Positions 42,964-53,260 of a stretch of DNA of 64,000 nucleotides are shown here, one piece after another. Every line of letters starts with the position of its first letter. Within the stretch, counting starts at the first letter, position 1. The notes under the pieces were generated by a model. The model did no database searches and had not been told where the DNA came from. It worked only from the letters and a program-made list of their open reading frames with translations. The position numbers and the translations under genes are program-made. Origin of the DNA: Streptomyces viridochromogenes (lineage in GTDB: Bacteria > Actinomycetota > Actinomycetes > Streptomycetales > Streptomycetaceae); assembly GCF_001270495.1 (NCBI RefSeq), contig NZ_LGUR01000198.1, forward strand, positions 27,585 through 91,584, read 5' to 3'.

Positions 42964-44820
42964 TCACGCCGCGCTGACGTTCCGTTCCGCCACCGAGTGG
43001 GGGCACGGACGCGGGGCGGCCGTACGGCGGCGCAGGAAGCGCGGCAGGGGCAGGGCGAGGTTGACGAAGCCTTCGGCCTGCATGGCGGCGAAGCCGAGGC
43101 GAGGCAGGTCCGCGGAGGCGCGGTAGACGACGAAGCGGGGTTCCCAGCGGGGGCGGAACTTGGCGTTGAACTTGTACAGGGACTCGATCTGGAACCAGCG
43201 GGAGAGGAAGACCAGCAGGCCCCGCCAGGCACGCAGGACCGGGCCGGCGCCGATCTTCTCGCCGCGGGCCAGGGCCGAGCGGAACATGGCGAAGTTGAGG
43301 GACACGCGCGCGATGCCGAACTTCGGGGCGGCCTGGAGGGCGGCCACGATGAGCAGTTCGTTCATGCCGGGGTCGGCGGAGCGGTCGCGGCGCATCAGGT
43401 CCAAGGAGGCCCCGTCGGTGCCCCAGGGCACGAAGTGGAGGATCGCCTTGAGGTCGCCGTACGGTCCCGGCTCCTCGTCCGCCTTGTGGGCGGTGGCGAT
43501 GAGGCAGTCGCCGTCACCGGGGTCGCCGATGCGGCCGAGTGCCATGGAGAAGCCGCGCTCGGTGTCGGTGCCGCGCCAGTCGTCGGCGGCGCGGCGGATG
43601 CGCTCCAGCTCGGTCTCGCCGAGGTCACGGACGCGCCGTACCCGAGTCTCGTAACCGGCGCGCTCGATGCGCTTGACCATCTGACGCACGTTGCGCATCG
43701 CGCGGCCGGTGAGGGAGAAATCCGGGACGTCCACCACCGCCTCGTCGCCCAGTTCGAGGGCGTCGAGGCCGGTCTCGCGGGTCCACACCTCGGCGCCGGT
43801 CTCCGAGCAGCCCATGACGGCGGGGGTCCAGGAGTGGGCGCGGGCCTCGTCCATGAAGCGCTCGATGGCACCGGGCCAGGCCTCGACGTCGCCGATGGGG
43901 TCGCCGCTGGCGAGCATCACGCCGGAGACGACGCGGTACGTCACCGCCGCCTTGCCGCTGGGGGAGAAGACGACGGCCTTGTCGCGGCGCAGCGCGAAGT
44001 GGCCGAGGGAGTCGCGGGCGCCGTGCTTCTCCAGCAGGGCGCGCAGGCGTACCTCGTCGTCCTCGGTGAGGCGGGCGGCGGGGTGTTCGGGGCGGAAGGC
44101 CAGGTAGATGGTGGTGACCGCGGTGATCCAGCCCAGGGCGCCGAGGGAGAAGGCGACCGTCCAGGAGGTGTTGCCCTGGTAGTCGACCGGGCCCTCGAAG
44201 CCGAACAGGCCGTACAGGACGTGGGTGATCCGGTCGGCCAGGCTCGGGTCGCCGACCAGGGTGTTCGGGTGGGCGCTGACGATGATCAGCCCGAGGGCGA
44301 GGGAACCGGCGCCCATGAGGACGAAGTTGGCCAGCGCCCGCCACCGGCTGCGCGGGTCGGGCAGGGCCGCGAACTGGTCGCGGTGGCGCAGCAGGGGGGC
44401 CAGCAAGGCCAGCGAGATGAGGACGCCCACCACGGAGTGGCGGTACGTGAACTGCGCCACCGCGCCGGCCGGCAGCAGGACGACGGCGGCCCGCCACGCC
44501 CGCCGCTTGCCCCGCTTGAGGCCGTGGGCGAGCAGGAGCAGCAGCACACCGGCGCTCAGCGACAGCGCGGCCGCGAACGGGCCCGTGGAGCCCGGCAGCA
44601 CCTCGGCGATGGCGTGCATACGGCTGTGCCGGAAGCGCGGGAAGACGCCCGCCGCGATGTCCAGCAGGCCCACCAGGGCGCAGGCTCTGCCGACGAGAAC
44701 CGGAACGGCCTCCGGGCGCGGGCCGCGGAGCAGATGCCGTACTCGGCCCGGCAGGTGCCGCGCCTGGCTTGATCGCTGGGGAACCCCACCCGACATTTCT
44801 ACATCTGTCCTGACAGACAT
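42964..44820 (-). CDS. MprF-like phosphatidylglycerol lysyltransferase family protein (DUF2156)
   Basis: A 618-residue protein. The N-terminal half has about six to seven membrane helices. The C-terminal half is the DUF2156 double-GNAT domain, with SGKAAVTYRVVSGVMLASGDPIGD, WRGTDTERGFSMALGRIGD and GMNELLIVAALQAAP. Family members transfer an amino acid from aminoacyl-tRNA to phosphatidylglycerol, altering surface charge and resistance to cationic peptides. No tRNA-synthetase domain is fused here, unlike LysX. ATG 44820 is used; ATG 44796 is an alternative. It is divergent from the esterase gene by about 220 bp. Confidence 0.86.
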   Translation of the reverse strand: MSVRTDVEMSGGVPQRSSQARHLPGRVRHLLRGPRPEAVPVLVGRACALVGLLDIAAGVFPRFRHSRMHAIAEVLPGSTGPFAAALSLSAGVLLLLLAHGLKRGKRRAWRAAVVLLPAGAVAQFTYRHSVVGVLISLALLAPLLRHRDQFAALPDPRSRWRALANFVLMGAGSLALGLIIVSAHPNTLVGDPSLADRITHVLYGLFGFEGPVDYQGNTSWTVAFSLGALGWITAVTTIYLAFRPEHPAARLTEDDEVRLRALLEKHGARDSLGHFALRRDKAVVFSPSGKAAVTYRVVSGVMLASGDPIGDVEAWPGAIERFMDEARAHSWTPAVMGCSETGAEVWTRETGLDALELGDEAVVDVPDFSLTGRAMRNVRQMVKRIERAGYETRVRRVRDLGETELERIRRAADDWRGTDTERGFSMALGRIGDPGDGDCLIATAHKADEEPGPYGDLKAILHFVPWGTDGASLDLMRRDRSADPGMNELLIVAALQAAPKFGIARVSLNFAMFRSALARGEKIGAGPVLRAWRGLLVFLSRWFQIESLYKFNAKFRPRWEPRFVVYRASADLPRLGFAAMQAEGFVNLALPLPRFLRRRTAAPRPCPHSVAERNVSAA

Positions 44821-45042
44821 CGCATCCCATTAGTTCTGCGAGAGACCTTGGATCCGGTGCCGATTCGGGCATCCGGCGACATTGCGCCCTCTAGGACGGT
44901 GTCTCGAGGGGAGAGGTTCACTCAGCTCCTCAAAACCGTTTCAAAGGCCAAGGAAAGTCCGGGGCAAACCCTTGCGAAGGAGCGGGGGAGGCAGCGCGGG
45001 GGAAGCGCGGACCGGGCGGAAAGCGCGGACAGGTAACCATCG

Positions 45043-46161
45043 ATGGGTCTCACGAGCGACAAGACGCTGGCGCTGGCGGTGCTGGCCGCCGCAGGGCTGT
45101 TCGTCGGCACGGTCTGGCTGTGGCCGCGGCTGGCGCGACGCGGCTGGCGGGCCGTCGGCGGGCGCGTCGGCCTGCTGCTCTCCACGCAGTTGCTGCTCTT
45201 CGTGTCGGTCGGTCTCGCCGCCAACCAGGCCTTCGGGTTCTACGCGAGCTGGGCCGACCTGTTCGGGCAGGAGAAGGACCAGGGTGTGGTCGTGGACCAC
45301 ACGCCGGGCCGCGGGCCGCTGAAAGTCGTCGACACCAGCCGGGTGCCGGGGGCGGTGAGCGCCAGGCCGCAGTTGGGCGGGCAGATCCAGAAGGTCGGCA
45401 TCGTGGGCCGGACGACGCGCATCGCCACACCCGCCTACGTGTATCTGCCGCCCGAGTATTTTCAGCCGGAGTACCGCACGCGCGCGTTCCCGGCGGCGGT
45501 CGTTCTGACCGGGTATCCGGGTACGGCCAAGGCGCTCGTGGACAAACTCGACTATCCGCGTACGGCCGCGAGACTTGTCGGGGAGGGTCGTATGCGGCCG
45601 ATGATCCTGGTGATGATGCGGCCCACCGTGGCGCCGCCGCGGGACACGGAGTGCGTGGACATTCCCGGCGGGCCTCAGACCGAGACGTTCTTCGCCAAGG
45701 ATCTGCCCGACGCGGTGAGCGGCCACTACAGGGTGGGCGGTGAGCGCGGCAGTTGGGGCATCATCGGGGACTCCACGGGCGGCTACTGCGCGCTGAAGCT
45801 CGCCATGCACCATCCCCGGGTGTACGCCGCGGGGGCCGGGCTTTCCGCGTACTACAACGCGCCGATCGACGCCACCACGGGCGATCTGTTCCAGGGAGAC
45901 GAGGAACTGCGCAATCGCGCGAACCTGTGGTGGTGCCTCAAGCACATGCCGGCTCCGGACACTTCACTGCTTGTCAGCAGCAGCAAAGTTGGAGAATCCA
46001 ACTACAAGGACACCTTGAAGTTCATTGAGCGCGTGAAGACCACGAAGCTGACGCGGATCTCGTCGATCGTCCTCGAAAGCGGAGGACACAACTTCAACAC
46101 CTGGCGGCGGGAGATTCCGGGGACGTTGGAGTGGATGAGCGGGCGGCTGGGCGGCAGGTGA
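45043..46161 (+). CDS. membrane-anchored alpha/beta hydrolase (esterase/antigen 85-like)
   Basis: A 372-residue protein with two N-terminal hydrophobic segments (ALAVLAAAGLFVGTVWLW; LLLSTQLLLFVSVGLAANQ) and an extracytoplasmic esterase domain. The nucleophile elbow is IGDSTGGYCALKLAMHHP, the His region is ESGGHNFNTWRRE, and PAYVYLPPEYF begins the domain. This places it in the esterase D/antigen 85 group; mycolyltransfer is not expected in Streptomyces, so an acyl-ester substrate is unknown. ATG 45043 directly precedes the first helix. Confidence 0.85.
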   Translation: MGLTSDKTLALAVLAAAGLFVGTVWLWPRLARRGWRAVGGRVGLLLSTQLLLFVSVGLAANQAFGFYASWADLFGQEKDQGVVVDHTPGRGPLKVVDTSRVPGAVSARPQLGGQIQKVGIVGRTTRIATPAYVYLPPEYFQPEYRTRAFPAAVVLTGYPGTAKALVDKLDYPRTAARLVGEGRMRPMILVMMRPTVAPPRDTECVDIPGGPQTETFFAKDLPDAVSGHYRVGGERGSWGIIGDSTGGYCALKLAMHHPRVYAAGAGLSAYYNAPIDATTGDLFQGDEELRNRANLWWCLKHMPAPDTSLLVSSSKVGESNYKDTLKFIERVKTTKLTRISSIVLESGGHNFNTWRREIPGTLEWMSGRLGGR

Positions 46162-46305
46162 CCCGGCCCGCGAGGCTTTTCGATCTTGGTTCTTGGCTAT
46201 TCAGGTGGCGGATCTGATTCCTGATGCCACGTGAACGACTCGGGATGGCTGTGTTTTTACGGGGCGGGGCGCCAAGATTCGCCTACGCGCGGTAAGTTTC
46301 TGGCC

Positions 46306-47673
46306 ATGCCACGTGGACGTCACCGTCATTCCCCGCCCTTGCACAGGCTGCTGCCACCGTCGGCGATCGCAGGCGTCTCCGTCGTCTGCGCCCTTGCCCC
46401 GTGGGTGTTCACCGAACCCGTGGTGTTGCGCGGGCTCGCCGCGGCCGCCGCGGCGACGGCGGTCGTCGGTGCGGTCGTCATGCGTCGCTGGGACACGCAC
46501 GCGGGCAAGCGGGTCGCCGACCTCACGCGCGCGCGTGCGAGCGACGAGTGGCGGTACGAGGAGCGGGTCGCGGAGCTGGAGACCGACCTCGAGGAGTCGC
46601 GCGAGCTGCGCATGAAGCTGGAGCAGCGGCTGCGGGCCAAGCGGGCGGAACTCGCCGGGCTGCGCAACGAGCACGCGGCGCTGCTGCGGCGGTACGCCAC
46701 CGCGGAGACCGAGCGGGCGAGTGTCCTGGAGGAGCGCCGGGTTCTGGAGATAGAGGCCGCCACGCCCGCGCGCGCGTTGCCGCCGGTTCCGGTCGATGCC
46801 GCGGCTTCCGTTTCGGAAGTGGAGGAGGCCGCCGAGGTCGCAGAGGCCGCCGATGCCGCCGATGCCGCCGAGGAGACGTCGGTGGCTGCCGCGGTCTTCT
46901 CGCCGGAAGGGTCCCGGCTGTTCCTGCGGGCCAAGGAGGCGCTGGCACGGTTCGACGGCGACGAGGCCCCGGTGGCCCCGGAGGGGGACGGCGCCGCGGA
47001 GGACAGCGAGCCCTCGAAGGAGCTGAAGAGCTCGAAGAACGCGAAGGACTCCGAGAACGCGAAGGACTCCAAGAACGCGAAGGACGAGTTCCCGAAGGAC
47101 GAGCCCCCGAAGAACGACCCTCCGAAGGGCGACGGTCCCTCTGACGACGAGTCGGTGAAGGCCGATTCGGGCACCACCGAGGTCCGCGCCACGGAGGCTG
47201 CGGCCACCGGCGGCCCCGAGACCGAACCCGCGCTGGAGGACGACGCGCAGGGGAAGCCCGAGGCGGTCGACGGGCACGAGCGCGCGGCCGCCATCACCCC
47301 CGCAGGCACCCCCTCGGGCACGGTCGCCCCGGCCGCCCAGCCCCCGGCCCAGCAGCCGGCCGGGCACTTCATCGCGCCGACCGCCGTGGCCGTCGTACCC
47401 GCGACGCCCGTACGGCGTCCGGCGATCCAGGGCGGCTTCGACTTCTTCGGTACCAAGCAGGGGGCCGCGCCCGCCGCGCTGGAGGCCGTCCAGAACGAGG
47501 ACCTCGCGGACGTCGTGGGCCAGGAGGCCCTCGCCCTCCACAAGGCCGAGTCCGAGGCGGAGTTCAAGCCGGCGAACGAGGAGTCCCGGGGCATCGGCCA
47601 GGTCATCGACCTGACGGCTCACGACGAGACGGAACAGATCGACGTGCAGGGGCTGCGCAGCGCGGTTTCCTGA
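46306..47673 (+). CDS. membrane-anchored coiled-coil protein with acidic disordered tail
   Basis: A 455-residue protein of no recognised family. Two closely spaced hydrophobic stretches (residues about 16-33 and 37-60) form a hairpin anchor. A charged coiled coil spans about 75-155 (RYEERVAELETDLEESREL). The rest is acidic, Ala/Glu/Lys/Pro-rich and probably disordered, with the hexapeptide SKNAKD/SENAKD/SKNAKD in tandem. The last 90 residues are more conserved-looking (RRPAIQGGFDFFGTKQG). A structural or scaffold role is possible but unproven. ATG 46306 (MPRGRHRHS) is chosen over the longer frame. Confidence 0.78.
   Translation: MPRGRHRHSPPLHRLLPPSAIAGVSVVCALAPWVFTEPVVLRGLAAAAAATAVVGAVVMRRWDTHAGKRVADLTRARASDEWRYEERVAELETDLEESRELRMKLEQRLRAKRAELAGLRNEHAALLRRYATAETERASVLEERRVLEIEAATPARALPPVPVDAAASVSEVEEAAEVAEAADAADAAEETSVAAAVFSPEGSRLFLRAKEALARFDGDEAPVAPEGDGAAEDSEPSKELKSSKNAKDSENAKDSKNAKDEFPKDEPPKNDPPKGDGPSDDESVKADSGTTEVRATEAAATGGPETEPALEDDAQGKPEAVDGHERAAAITPAGTPSGTVAPAAQPPAQQPAGHFIAPTAVAVVPATPVRRPAIQGGFDFFGTKQGAAPAALEAVQNEDLADVVGQEALALHKAESEAEFKPANEESRGIGQVIDLTAHDETEQIDVQGLRSAVS
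47032..47085 (+). repeat. 18-bp tandem repeat within a coding region, 3 copies
   Basis: The 18-bp unit TCSRAGAACGCGAAGGAC is repeated three times (47032, 47050, 47068) with one or two changes, coding for S(K/E)NAKD. The coding frame is kept, so copy number could vary without frameshift. Confidence 0.85.
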
Positions 47674-47688
47674 CGCCCGCGCCGACGC

Positions 47689-49023
47689 TCACGCCATCCA
47701 CCGGTCCGGCCGTGCGTCCTTGCGGCCCGTGCGCGACCTCTCCGCCTGCCCCCGCAGCAGCTCCGCCGCCTCCTCGGCGTCCCTCAGCCGGGCGGTCACC
47801 GTCTTGTTGGCCCCCGTGTCCAGGTGCACGTCGGCGACGCCCCACAGCCGCTCCCAGGGCCCCTGAGCCAGCCGTACGCTCTGGACCTTCGCGTGCGGGA
47901 CGAGCGAGAGGCTTCTGCGGAAGAGGCCGGTCCGGGCCGCGAAGACCGCGTCCGTGACGGAGAGGCCGTAGCCGCGCCACCACACCGGCATGCACCGGCC
48001 CGCCCGCCGGGGCGGTCGCGACAGGGAAGCGCGCGGAGGGACGGTCGCGCCGGGCAGCACGCGCGCGACGACCGATTCGGCGATCTCGCGCGGGGCGACC
48101 GGCAGCAGGACCGAGTTGGACGAGCCGGCCACATCCAGTTCCACCCGCACCCAACCACGCCGCCGCCACAGCAGCGGCTCGACGATGCGTACGGTCTGGA
48201 CGCGACCCGGCGGCACCGTCTCGTGCGCGCGGTCGAGCAGCCCGTGGTCGAGGCGCAGCCCGTCGGGGGACTCGCCCACCGTCCAGTCGTACTCCGCGAC
48301 GAACCGCCCCACGCTGCTCGCCCCCGCCGCGCCGAGCAGCGGCACCGCCGACGCGAGGACCGTCCACACGCTCTCCGTGGCCAGCCAGAGGACGGTCGGT
48401 ACGACGACCGCGGCGGCCAGCGTCCCCCAGGTGGCGCCGGTCAGGACGAGGGAGACGGCCAGAACGCCCGGCGGCACCCGCAGCAGCTGCCGGGACGGCG
48501 CCTCGCCCACCTCGTGCGCCGTCTCGGGCGCGAAACCGGCGGCGCGTGCGAGGAGTTCCGCGCGGAGCGCACGCGCCTCGTCCGCGCCCAGGAAGGCGAG
48601 TTCGTCTTTCTTGTCCGTGCCTATGACGTCGAGTTTGAGCTTCGAAACGCCCGCCACGCGCGCGAGGAGCGGCTGGGTGATGTCGATGGCCTGGATGCGT
48701 TCCAGCCGGATGTGCGCGGTGCGCCGGAAGACCAGTCCGGTACGGATGCGCAGTTCGCTGTCGGTCACCGCGAAGTGCGTGAACCACCAGGTGAGGAAGC
48801 CGTACAGGGCGGCTGCCGGGACGAGCACGGCGAGGGCGAGCAGTAGCGTGGTGGTCGTCAGTCTCGTCAGATGGCGTTGCGCCTGGTCGGGGTCGTGCAC
48901 CGCCCACCCGATCAGCACGGCGACCGGCGCCCACGCCCGTCTGAGCGGCGTCACGGGGTGCAGCCGCCGTTCGGCGACGGGCCGCCTCTCGCGTACGGCG
49001 TCGTCGACGCCCGGCGTCGTCAC
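47689..49023 (-). CDS. PH-domain (bPH2/DUF304) membrane protein, YdbT-like
   Basis: A 444-residue membrane protein with several bPH2 domains between pairs of hydrophobic helices. Typical segments are DSELRIRTGLVFRRTAHIRLERIQ, LDHGLLDRAHETVPPGRVQT and TGLFRRSLSLVPHAKVQSVRL. This repeated layout is that of Bacillus YdbT, which with YdbS is linked to resistance to certain bacteriocins. GTG 49023 overlaps the stop of the upstream partner, so the two proteins likely form a complex. Confidence 0.84.
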   Translation of the reverse strand: MTTPGVDDAVRERRPVAERRLHPVTPLRRAWAPVAVLIGWAVHDPDQAQRHLTRLTTTTLLLALAVLVPAAALYGFLTWWFTHFAVTDSELRIRTGLVFRRTAHIRLERIQAIDITQPLLARVAGVSKLKLDVIGTDKKDELAFLGADEARALRAELLARAAGFAPETAHEVGEAPSRQLLRVPPGVLAVSLVLTGATWGTLAAAVVVPTVLWLATESVWTVLASAVPLLGAAGASSVGRFVAEYDWTVGESPDGLRLDHGLLDRAHETVPPGRVQTVRIVEPLLWRRRGWVRVELDVAGSSNSVLLPVAPREIAESVVARVLPGATVPPRASLSRPPRRAGRCMPVWWRGYGLSVTDAVFAARTGLFRRSLSLVPHAKVQSVRLAQGPWERLWGVADVHLDTGANKTVTARLRDAEEAAELLRGQAERSRTGRKDARPDRWMA

Positions 49024-49538
49024 AGCCCCGCCGATCGGGCCTCGCCCAGCTCGGTGAGCCGGTCGCGCAGCCGTTCCGCCTCCGCCGGGTCGAGGCCGGG
49101 GATGGTGGCGTCGGTCGCGGCGGCGGCCGTGTGCAGCTGCACGCTGGCCAGCCCGAAGTGCCGCTCGACGGGCCCCGACGTGACCTCGACCAGCTGCATC
49201 CGGCCGTACGGCACGACCGTCTCCTCGCGCCACAGCACACCCCGGCTGATCAGCAGGTCGTCGGCGCGCTCGGCGTACCGCCAGGAGCGCCAGTTACGGC
49301 CGAGCATCACCCAGCCCCAGGCTATGAGCCCCAGCGGCAGCAGCGCGAAGGCGGCCCAGCCCGGGCCGGCGAGCAGGCCGAGCAGCAGACCCAGCCCGAC
49401 TGCCAGCAGTCCCAGCCACACCACCAGCAGCAGCCGTCGCATGTGGAGCAGACCCGGCGGAAGTCCGGTCCACCCCGGCTCTGCCGCCGCCTGATCGTCC
49501 CCCGCTGTCCCCGTGTTCTCCGGGCTCCCCGTCTCCAT
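49020..49538 (-). CDS. PH-domain (bPH2/DUF304) membrane protein, YdbS-like
   Basis: A 172-residue protein with two membrane helices ([22 protein letters not shown] region, cited as [18 protein letters not shown], and [17 protein letters not shown]). One bPH2 domain follows ([36 protein letters not shown]). It corresponds to YdbS of the YdbS/YdbT pair. ATG 49538 (METGSPEN) is the start; nuoD2 is divergent 31 bp away. Confidence 0.85.
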   Translation of the reverse strand: METGSPENTGTAGDDQAAAEPGWTGLPPGLLHMRRLLLVVWLGLLAVGLGLLLGLLAGPGWAAFALLPLGLIAWGWVMLGRNWRSWRYAERADDLLISRGVLWREETVVPYGRMQLVEVTSGPVERHFGLASVQLHTAAAATDATIPGLDPAEAERLRDRLTELGEARSAGL

Positions 49539-49569
49539 GAGGCCAGCGTACGTAGGAGAGACTGTGTCC

Positions 49570-50721
49570 ATGACTCCTACGACGGAGACCATGGTCGGTA
49601 TCGGCGGCGCCGCGGAGAGCACCGACATGGTGCTCAACATCGGGCCCCAGCACCCGTCCACGCACGGCGTGCTGCGCCTCAAGCTCGTCCTGGACGGCGA
49701 GCGCATCACGCGCGCGGAACCGGTGATCGGCTATATGCACCGCGGCGCGGAGAAGCTCTTCGAGGCCCGCGACTACCGCCAGATCATCATGCTCGCCAAC
49801 CGCCACGACTGGCTGTCGGCCTTCTCCAACGAGCTGGGGGTCGTCCTCGCCGTGGAGCGCATGCTCGGCATGGAGGTGCCCGAGCGGGCGGTGTGGACCC
49901 GGACGCTCCTCGCGGAACTCAACCGCGTGCTCAACCACCTGATGTTCCTGGGGTCGTACCCGCTGGAGCTGGGCGGGATCACGCCGATCTTCTACGCCTT
50001 CACCGAGCGCGAGGAACTCCAGCATGTGATGGAGGAGGTCTCCGGCGGGCGGATGCACTACATGTTCAACCGGGTCGGCGGCCTGAAGGAGGACCTGCCG
50101 GCCGGGTGGACCACGCGCGCGCGTGCCGCCGTCGCCGACGTGCGCTCCCGCATGGACCGGTTCGACGACCTGGTCCTCGGCAACGAGATCTTCCGCGGGC
50201 GCACCCGGGGCGTGGGCGCCCTCACGCCGGAGGCCGTGCACGCGTACGGCGTGAGCGGGCCGATCGCGCGCGCCTCGGGCGTCGACTTCGACCTGCGCCG
50301 GGACGAGCCCTATCTCGCGTACGGCGAACTGGGGGACGTCCTGAAGGTGGTGACCCGCGAGGAGGGCGACTGCCTCGCCCGGTTCGAGTGCCTGCTGGAG
50401 CAGACCCACAACGCCCTCGACCTGGCCGACGCCTGCCTGGACCGGCTCGCCGAGCTGCCGCCCGGGCCGATCAACCAGCGGCTCCCCAAGGTGCTGAAGG
50501 CGCCCGAGGGCCACACCTACGCGTGGACCGAGAACCCACTCGGCATCAACGGCTACTACCTGGTCAGCAAGGGCGAGAAGACGCCGTACCGCCTGAAGCT
50601 GCGCTCGGCCTCGTACAACAACATCCAGGCGCTGGTCGAGCTGTTGCCGGGGACGCTGGTCGCGGACATGGTGGCGATCCTGGGGTCGATGTTCTTCGTC
50701 GTCGGGGACATCGACAAGTAG
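49570..50721 (+). CDS. nuoD2: NADH-quinone oxidoreductase subunit D, orphan copy
   Basis: A 383-residue complex I 49-kDa-type subunit: [40 protein letters not shown], and the C-terminal FFVVGDIDK. Quinone-site His residues in HPSTHG are kept. It stands alone, without nuoA-C or E-N, so it is a second copy outside the main operon. An NDUFAF7-type methyltransferase gene converges on it, which is notable because the mitochondrial enzyme modifies this very subunit. The start is ATG 49570; later in-frame ATGs exist. Confidence 0.92.
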   Translation: MTPTTETMVGIGGAAESTDMVLNIGPQHPSTHGVLRLKLVLDGERITRAEPVIGYMHRGAEKLFEARDYRQIIMLANRHDWLSAFSNELGVVLAVERMLGMEVPERAVWTRTLLAELNRVLNHLMFLGSYPLELGGITPIFYAFTEREELQHVMEEVSGGRMHYMFNRVGGLKEDLPAGWTTRARAAVADVRSRMDRFDDLVLGNEIFRGRTRGVGALTPEAVHAYGVSGPIARASGVDFDLRRDEPYLAYGELGDVLKVVTREEGDCLARFECLLEQTHNALDLADACLDRLAELPPGPINQRLPKVLKAPEGHTYAWTENPLGINGYYLVSKGEKTPYRLKLRSASYNNIQALVELLPGTLVADMVAILGSMFFVVGDIDK

Positions 50722-50810
50722 GGCTTCGGCAGAACGGGCCGGCGAGGGGCAGGGGTTCGGCCCAGGGCGCGCTCCAGGGGTCCGTCCGGAATTCCTACCG
50801 ACTCGACCGC

Positions 50811-51824
50811 TCAGTCCGCCAGTACGTCCGGAATCCCAACCGGCTGCACCAGCCACCCGAAGTCCCCGAGTCCGCCCATGGCGGTGAGCTCGGCTGCTTC
50901 GCCCGCGGCCGCGAGGGCGCGTACGTACTCGGCCGGTCGGGTGGAGGCCAGCTGGAGCGAGGGGCGTGCGCCGGTGAGGCCCAGGGCGCGCAGGGCCTCG
51001 CGTTGGGACAACAGGCGCGTGCCGGGCAGCGAGCCCGCCGCCGCGCACGCGTCCAGCGCCACGTGCGCCGTGATGTCGCAGGAGCCGTCCGGCACGGGTG
51101 CTGTCTCGCGCCCCTGGCGGAAGCCGGTGAGCGTCCCGAAGGGCGGCCGTGCGCGCGCCGTGTGCGCGTAGTCCACGGCGACCGCGAGCCCCCGGTCCAA
51201 CGCCCCGACCACCGCGGCCCAGGCCTCGTCCCGAGGCAGCCCGATCTCGGCCCGCGCCCCCGCCGCGCCCCCCAGCGGCCACCACCGTGCGAGCCAGTCC
51301 GCCTCCGCACCGGCGACCGGCTCCCCGAGGAGCTCGGTCCCGTCCCGCCGTACGAGCACCAGGCGTGCCACGCCCGCCGGGTCCACTTCCGCGACCTCCA
51401 GCGGGACGTTGTCCAGCCACTCGTTGGCGAACAGCACTCCCGTGATCCGCCGCGGCGGTTCCGGCAGCCACTCGATCCGGTGATCGAGGGGTGCCGGGCG
51501 GTCGGCGATCTCGACGGCGTAGGCACGCGTGCGTGCCGCCACGTCGGCGGGCAGGGCGGCCAGTACGCCGGTGACCAGCTCGCCCCGCCCCGCCGCCATG
51601 TCGACGAAGTCGAGCGAGGCGGGCCGGCCCAGAACCTCGTCGACCCGGCACAGCAGCCGGGCCACGGCACCGGCGAAGAGGGGCGAGGCGTGGACGGACG
51701 TACGGAAATGGCCGACCGGGCCCTCGGGGCGGCGATAGAAGCCCCCCGGCCCGTAGAGAGCGGTTTCCGTCGCTGCCCGCCACCCGCGCCACCCGTGCCA
51801 CTCGCCCGTCGCCTCTGCTGTCAC
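50811..51824 (-). CDS. NDUFAF7-like SAM-dependent methyltransferase
   Basis: A 337-residue protein of the DUF185/NDUFAF7 family. The SAM-binding region is [17 protein letters not shown], followed by [16 protein letters not shown] and the C-terminal [16 protein letters not shown] end; the early segment [20 protein letters not shown] is family-typical. In mitochondria NDUFAF7 methylates an Arg of NDUFS2, the NuoD homologue, during complex I assembly. GTG 51824 is used. It converges with nuoD2 across a 90-bp gap. Confidence 0.85.
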   Translation of the reverse strand: MTAEATGEWHGWRGWRAATETALYGPGGFYRRPEGPVGHFRTSVHASPLFAGAVARLLCRVDEVLGRPASLDFVDMAAGRGELVTGVLAALPADVAARTRAYAVEIADRPAPLDHRIEWLPEPPRRITGVLFANEWLDNVPLEVAEVDPAGVARLVLVRRDGTELLGEPVAGAEADWLARWWPLGGAAGARAEIGLPRDEAWAAVVGALDRGLAVAVDYAHTARARPPFGTLTGFRQGRETAPVPDGSCDITAHVALDACAAAGSLPGTRLLSQREALRALGLTGARPSLQLASTRPAEYVRALAAAGEAAELTAMGGLGDFGWLVQPVGIPDVLAD

Positions 51825-51942
51825 CGCGCCAGGCTAAGCGCACAGGGGAACGCAGCCTCCACCTTCCGGAGTACGTGCGGGGGACGCGGATCGGCCCTCC
51901 GGTTGACCCCTGCACGCATCTCGCTTCCCTACGCTGGGTTAC

Positions 51943-53157
51943 GTGCAGCGCCTCTATGACTTCCTCCGCAGGCACCCGACCGGGGTCGACGGCTTCTGGG
52001 CCGTCTTCCTGTTCGGGATCTCTGTGCTGACCGCGACCGTCCGCGAGGAGGGCTGGCAGAATCCTCCGGGCACCCGCTCCGAGGCGGTCATCGTCCCGGT
52101 CATCCTGCTGTTGTGCCTGGTCATCGCGTTGCGCCGGCGCATGCCGGAGAAGATGCTGCTGTTGGCCATCGCCGTCGGGCTGGCCCAGCTGGCGCTGGAC
52201 GTGGCGACGACGGCGGCCAACTTCGCCTTCCTGGTGATCGTCTACACCGTGGCCGCGACCGGCGCCCGCTGGGCCTCCCGGCTCGCACTGGCCGTCGGGC
52301 TGTGCGCGGCACCGTTGGCGCAGTTGCGCTGGCCGGAGCAGGATTCCAGCGTCCTGGGCACAGCGGCCGTGATGATCTTCACGTCGGTGCCCTTCGCCCT
52401 CGCCTGGGTGCTCGGCGACTCCATCCGCACCCGCCGCGCCTACTACGAGCAGCTGGAGGAGCGCGCGACCCGGCTCGAAAAGGAGCGCGAGGCGCAGTCC
52501 AAGGTCGCGGTCGCCGCCGAACGCGCCCGGATCGCGCGTGAGCTGCACGACGTGGTCGCGCACAACGTCTCCGTGATGGTGGTGCAGGCCGACGGCGCCG
52601 CCTACGTCCTCGACGCGGCCCCCGACCAGGCCAAGAAGGCCCTGGAGACCATCTCCTCCACCGGCCGCCAGGCCCTCGCCGAGATGCGCCGCCTGCTCGG
52701 CGTGCTGCGCACCGGCGAGCACCAGGAGGGCGGCGAGTACGTCCCGCAGCCCGACGTCGAGCAGATCGACGACCTCGTCCAGCAGTGCCGCACCTCCGGC
52801 CTGCCGGTCGACTTCAAGATCGAGGGCACCCCGCGCCCGCTGCCCAGCGGTGTCGAGCTGACGGCGTACCGCATCGTGCAGGAGGCGCTCACCAACACCC
52901 GCAAGCACGGCGGGCCGAACGCGGGCGCGAGCGTGCGCCTGGTCTACTTCGACGACGGTCTCGGCCTGCTCGTCGAGGACGACGGCAAGGGCGCCCCGCA
53001 CGAGCTGTACGAGGATGGTGGCGCCGACGGCGAGGGGCACGGCCTGATCGGCATGCGTGAGCGGGTCGGCATGGTCGGCGGCACCCTGGACGCGGGGCCA
53101 CGCCCGGGCGGAGGATTCCGCATCAGTGCGCTGCTGCCGCTCAAACCAGCACACTGA
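51943..53157 (+). CDS. two-component sensor histidine kinase (HisKA_3)
   Basis: A 404-residue kinase with four to six N-terminal membrane helices and little extracytoplasmic sequence, so the signal is likely intramembrane. A coiled linker is followed by HisKA_3 (ERARIARELHDVVAHNVSVM, phospho-His in ELHDVVAHN). The GHKL domain has NTRKHGGPNAGASV and GHGLIGMRERVGMVGG. A TACGCT hexamer 7 nt before GTG 51943 suggests a leaderless start. It is paired with the response regulator 103 bp downstream. The output is not known. Confidence 0.92.
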   Translation: MQRLYDFLRRHPTGVDGFWAVFLFGISVLTATVREEGWQNPPGTRSEAVIVPVILLLCLVIALRRRMPEKMLLLAIAVGLAQLALDVATTAANFAFLVIVYTVAATGARWASRLALAVGLCAAPLAQLRWPEQDSSVLGTAAVMIFTSVPFALAWVLGDSIRTRRAYYEQLEERATRLEKEREAQSKVAVAAERARIARELHDVVAHNVSVMVVQADGAAYVLDAAPDQAKKALETISSTGRQALAEMRRLLGVLRTGEHQEGGEYVPQPDVEQIDDLVQQCRTSGLPVDFKIEGTPRPLPSGVELTAYRIVQEALTNTRKHGGPNAGASVRLVYFDDGLGLLVEDDGKGAPHELYEDGGADGEGHGLIGMRERVGMVGGTLDAGPRPGGGFRISALLPLKPAH

Positions 53158-53260
53158 CGCCTGCGCATGCCCTTCGTTGACACCTGTAACGGCGTGACAA
53201 CGGCCCTGTAGACGGGCAACGGCCCGATAGACGGATACGGAAGACACGGAAGAGGACCCG

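Noticed and set aside
44848..45036. Small frame upstream of the esterase gene
   Set aside because: No ribosome site or family resemblance; codon bias is weak. It was considered as a small RNA or leader but no structure was convincing.
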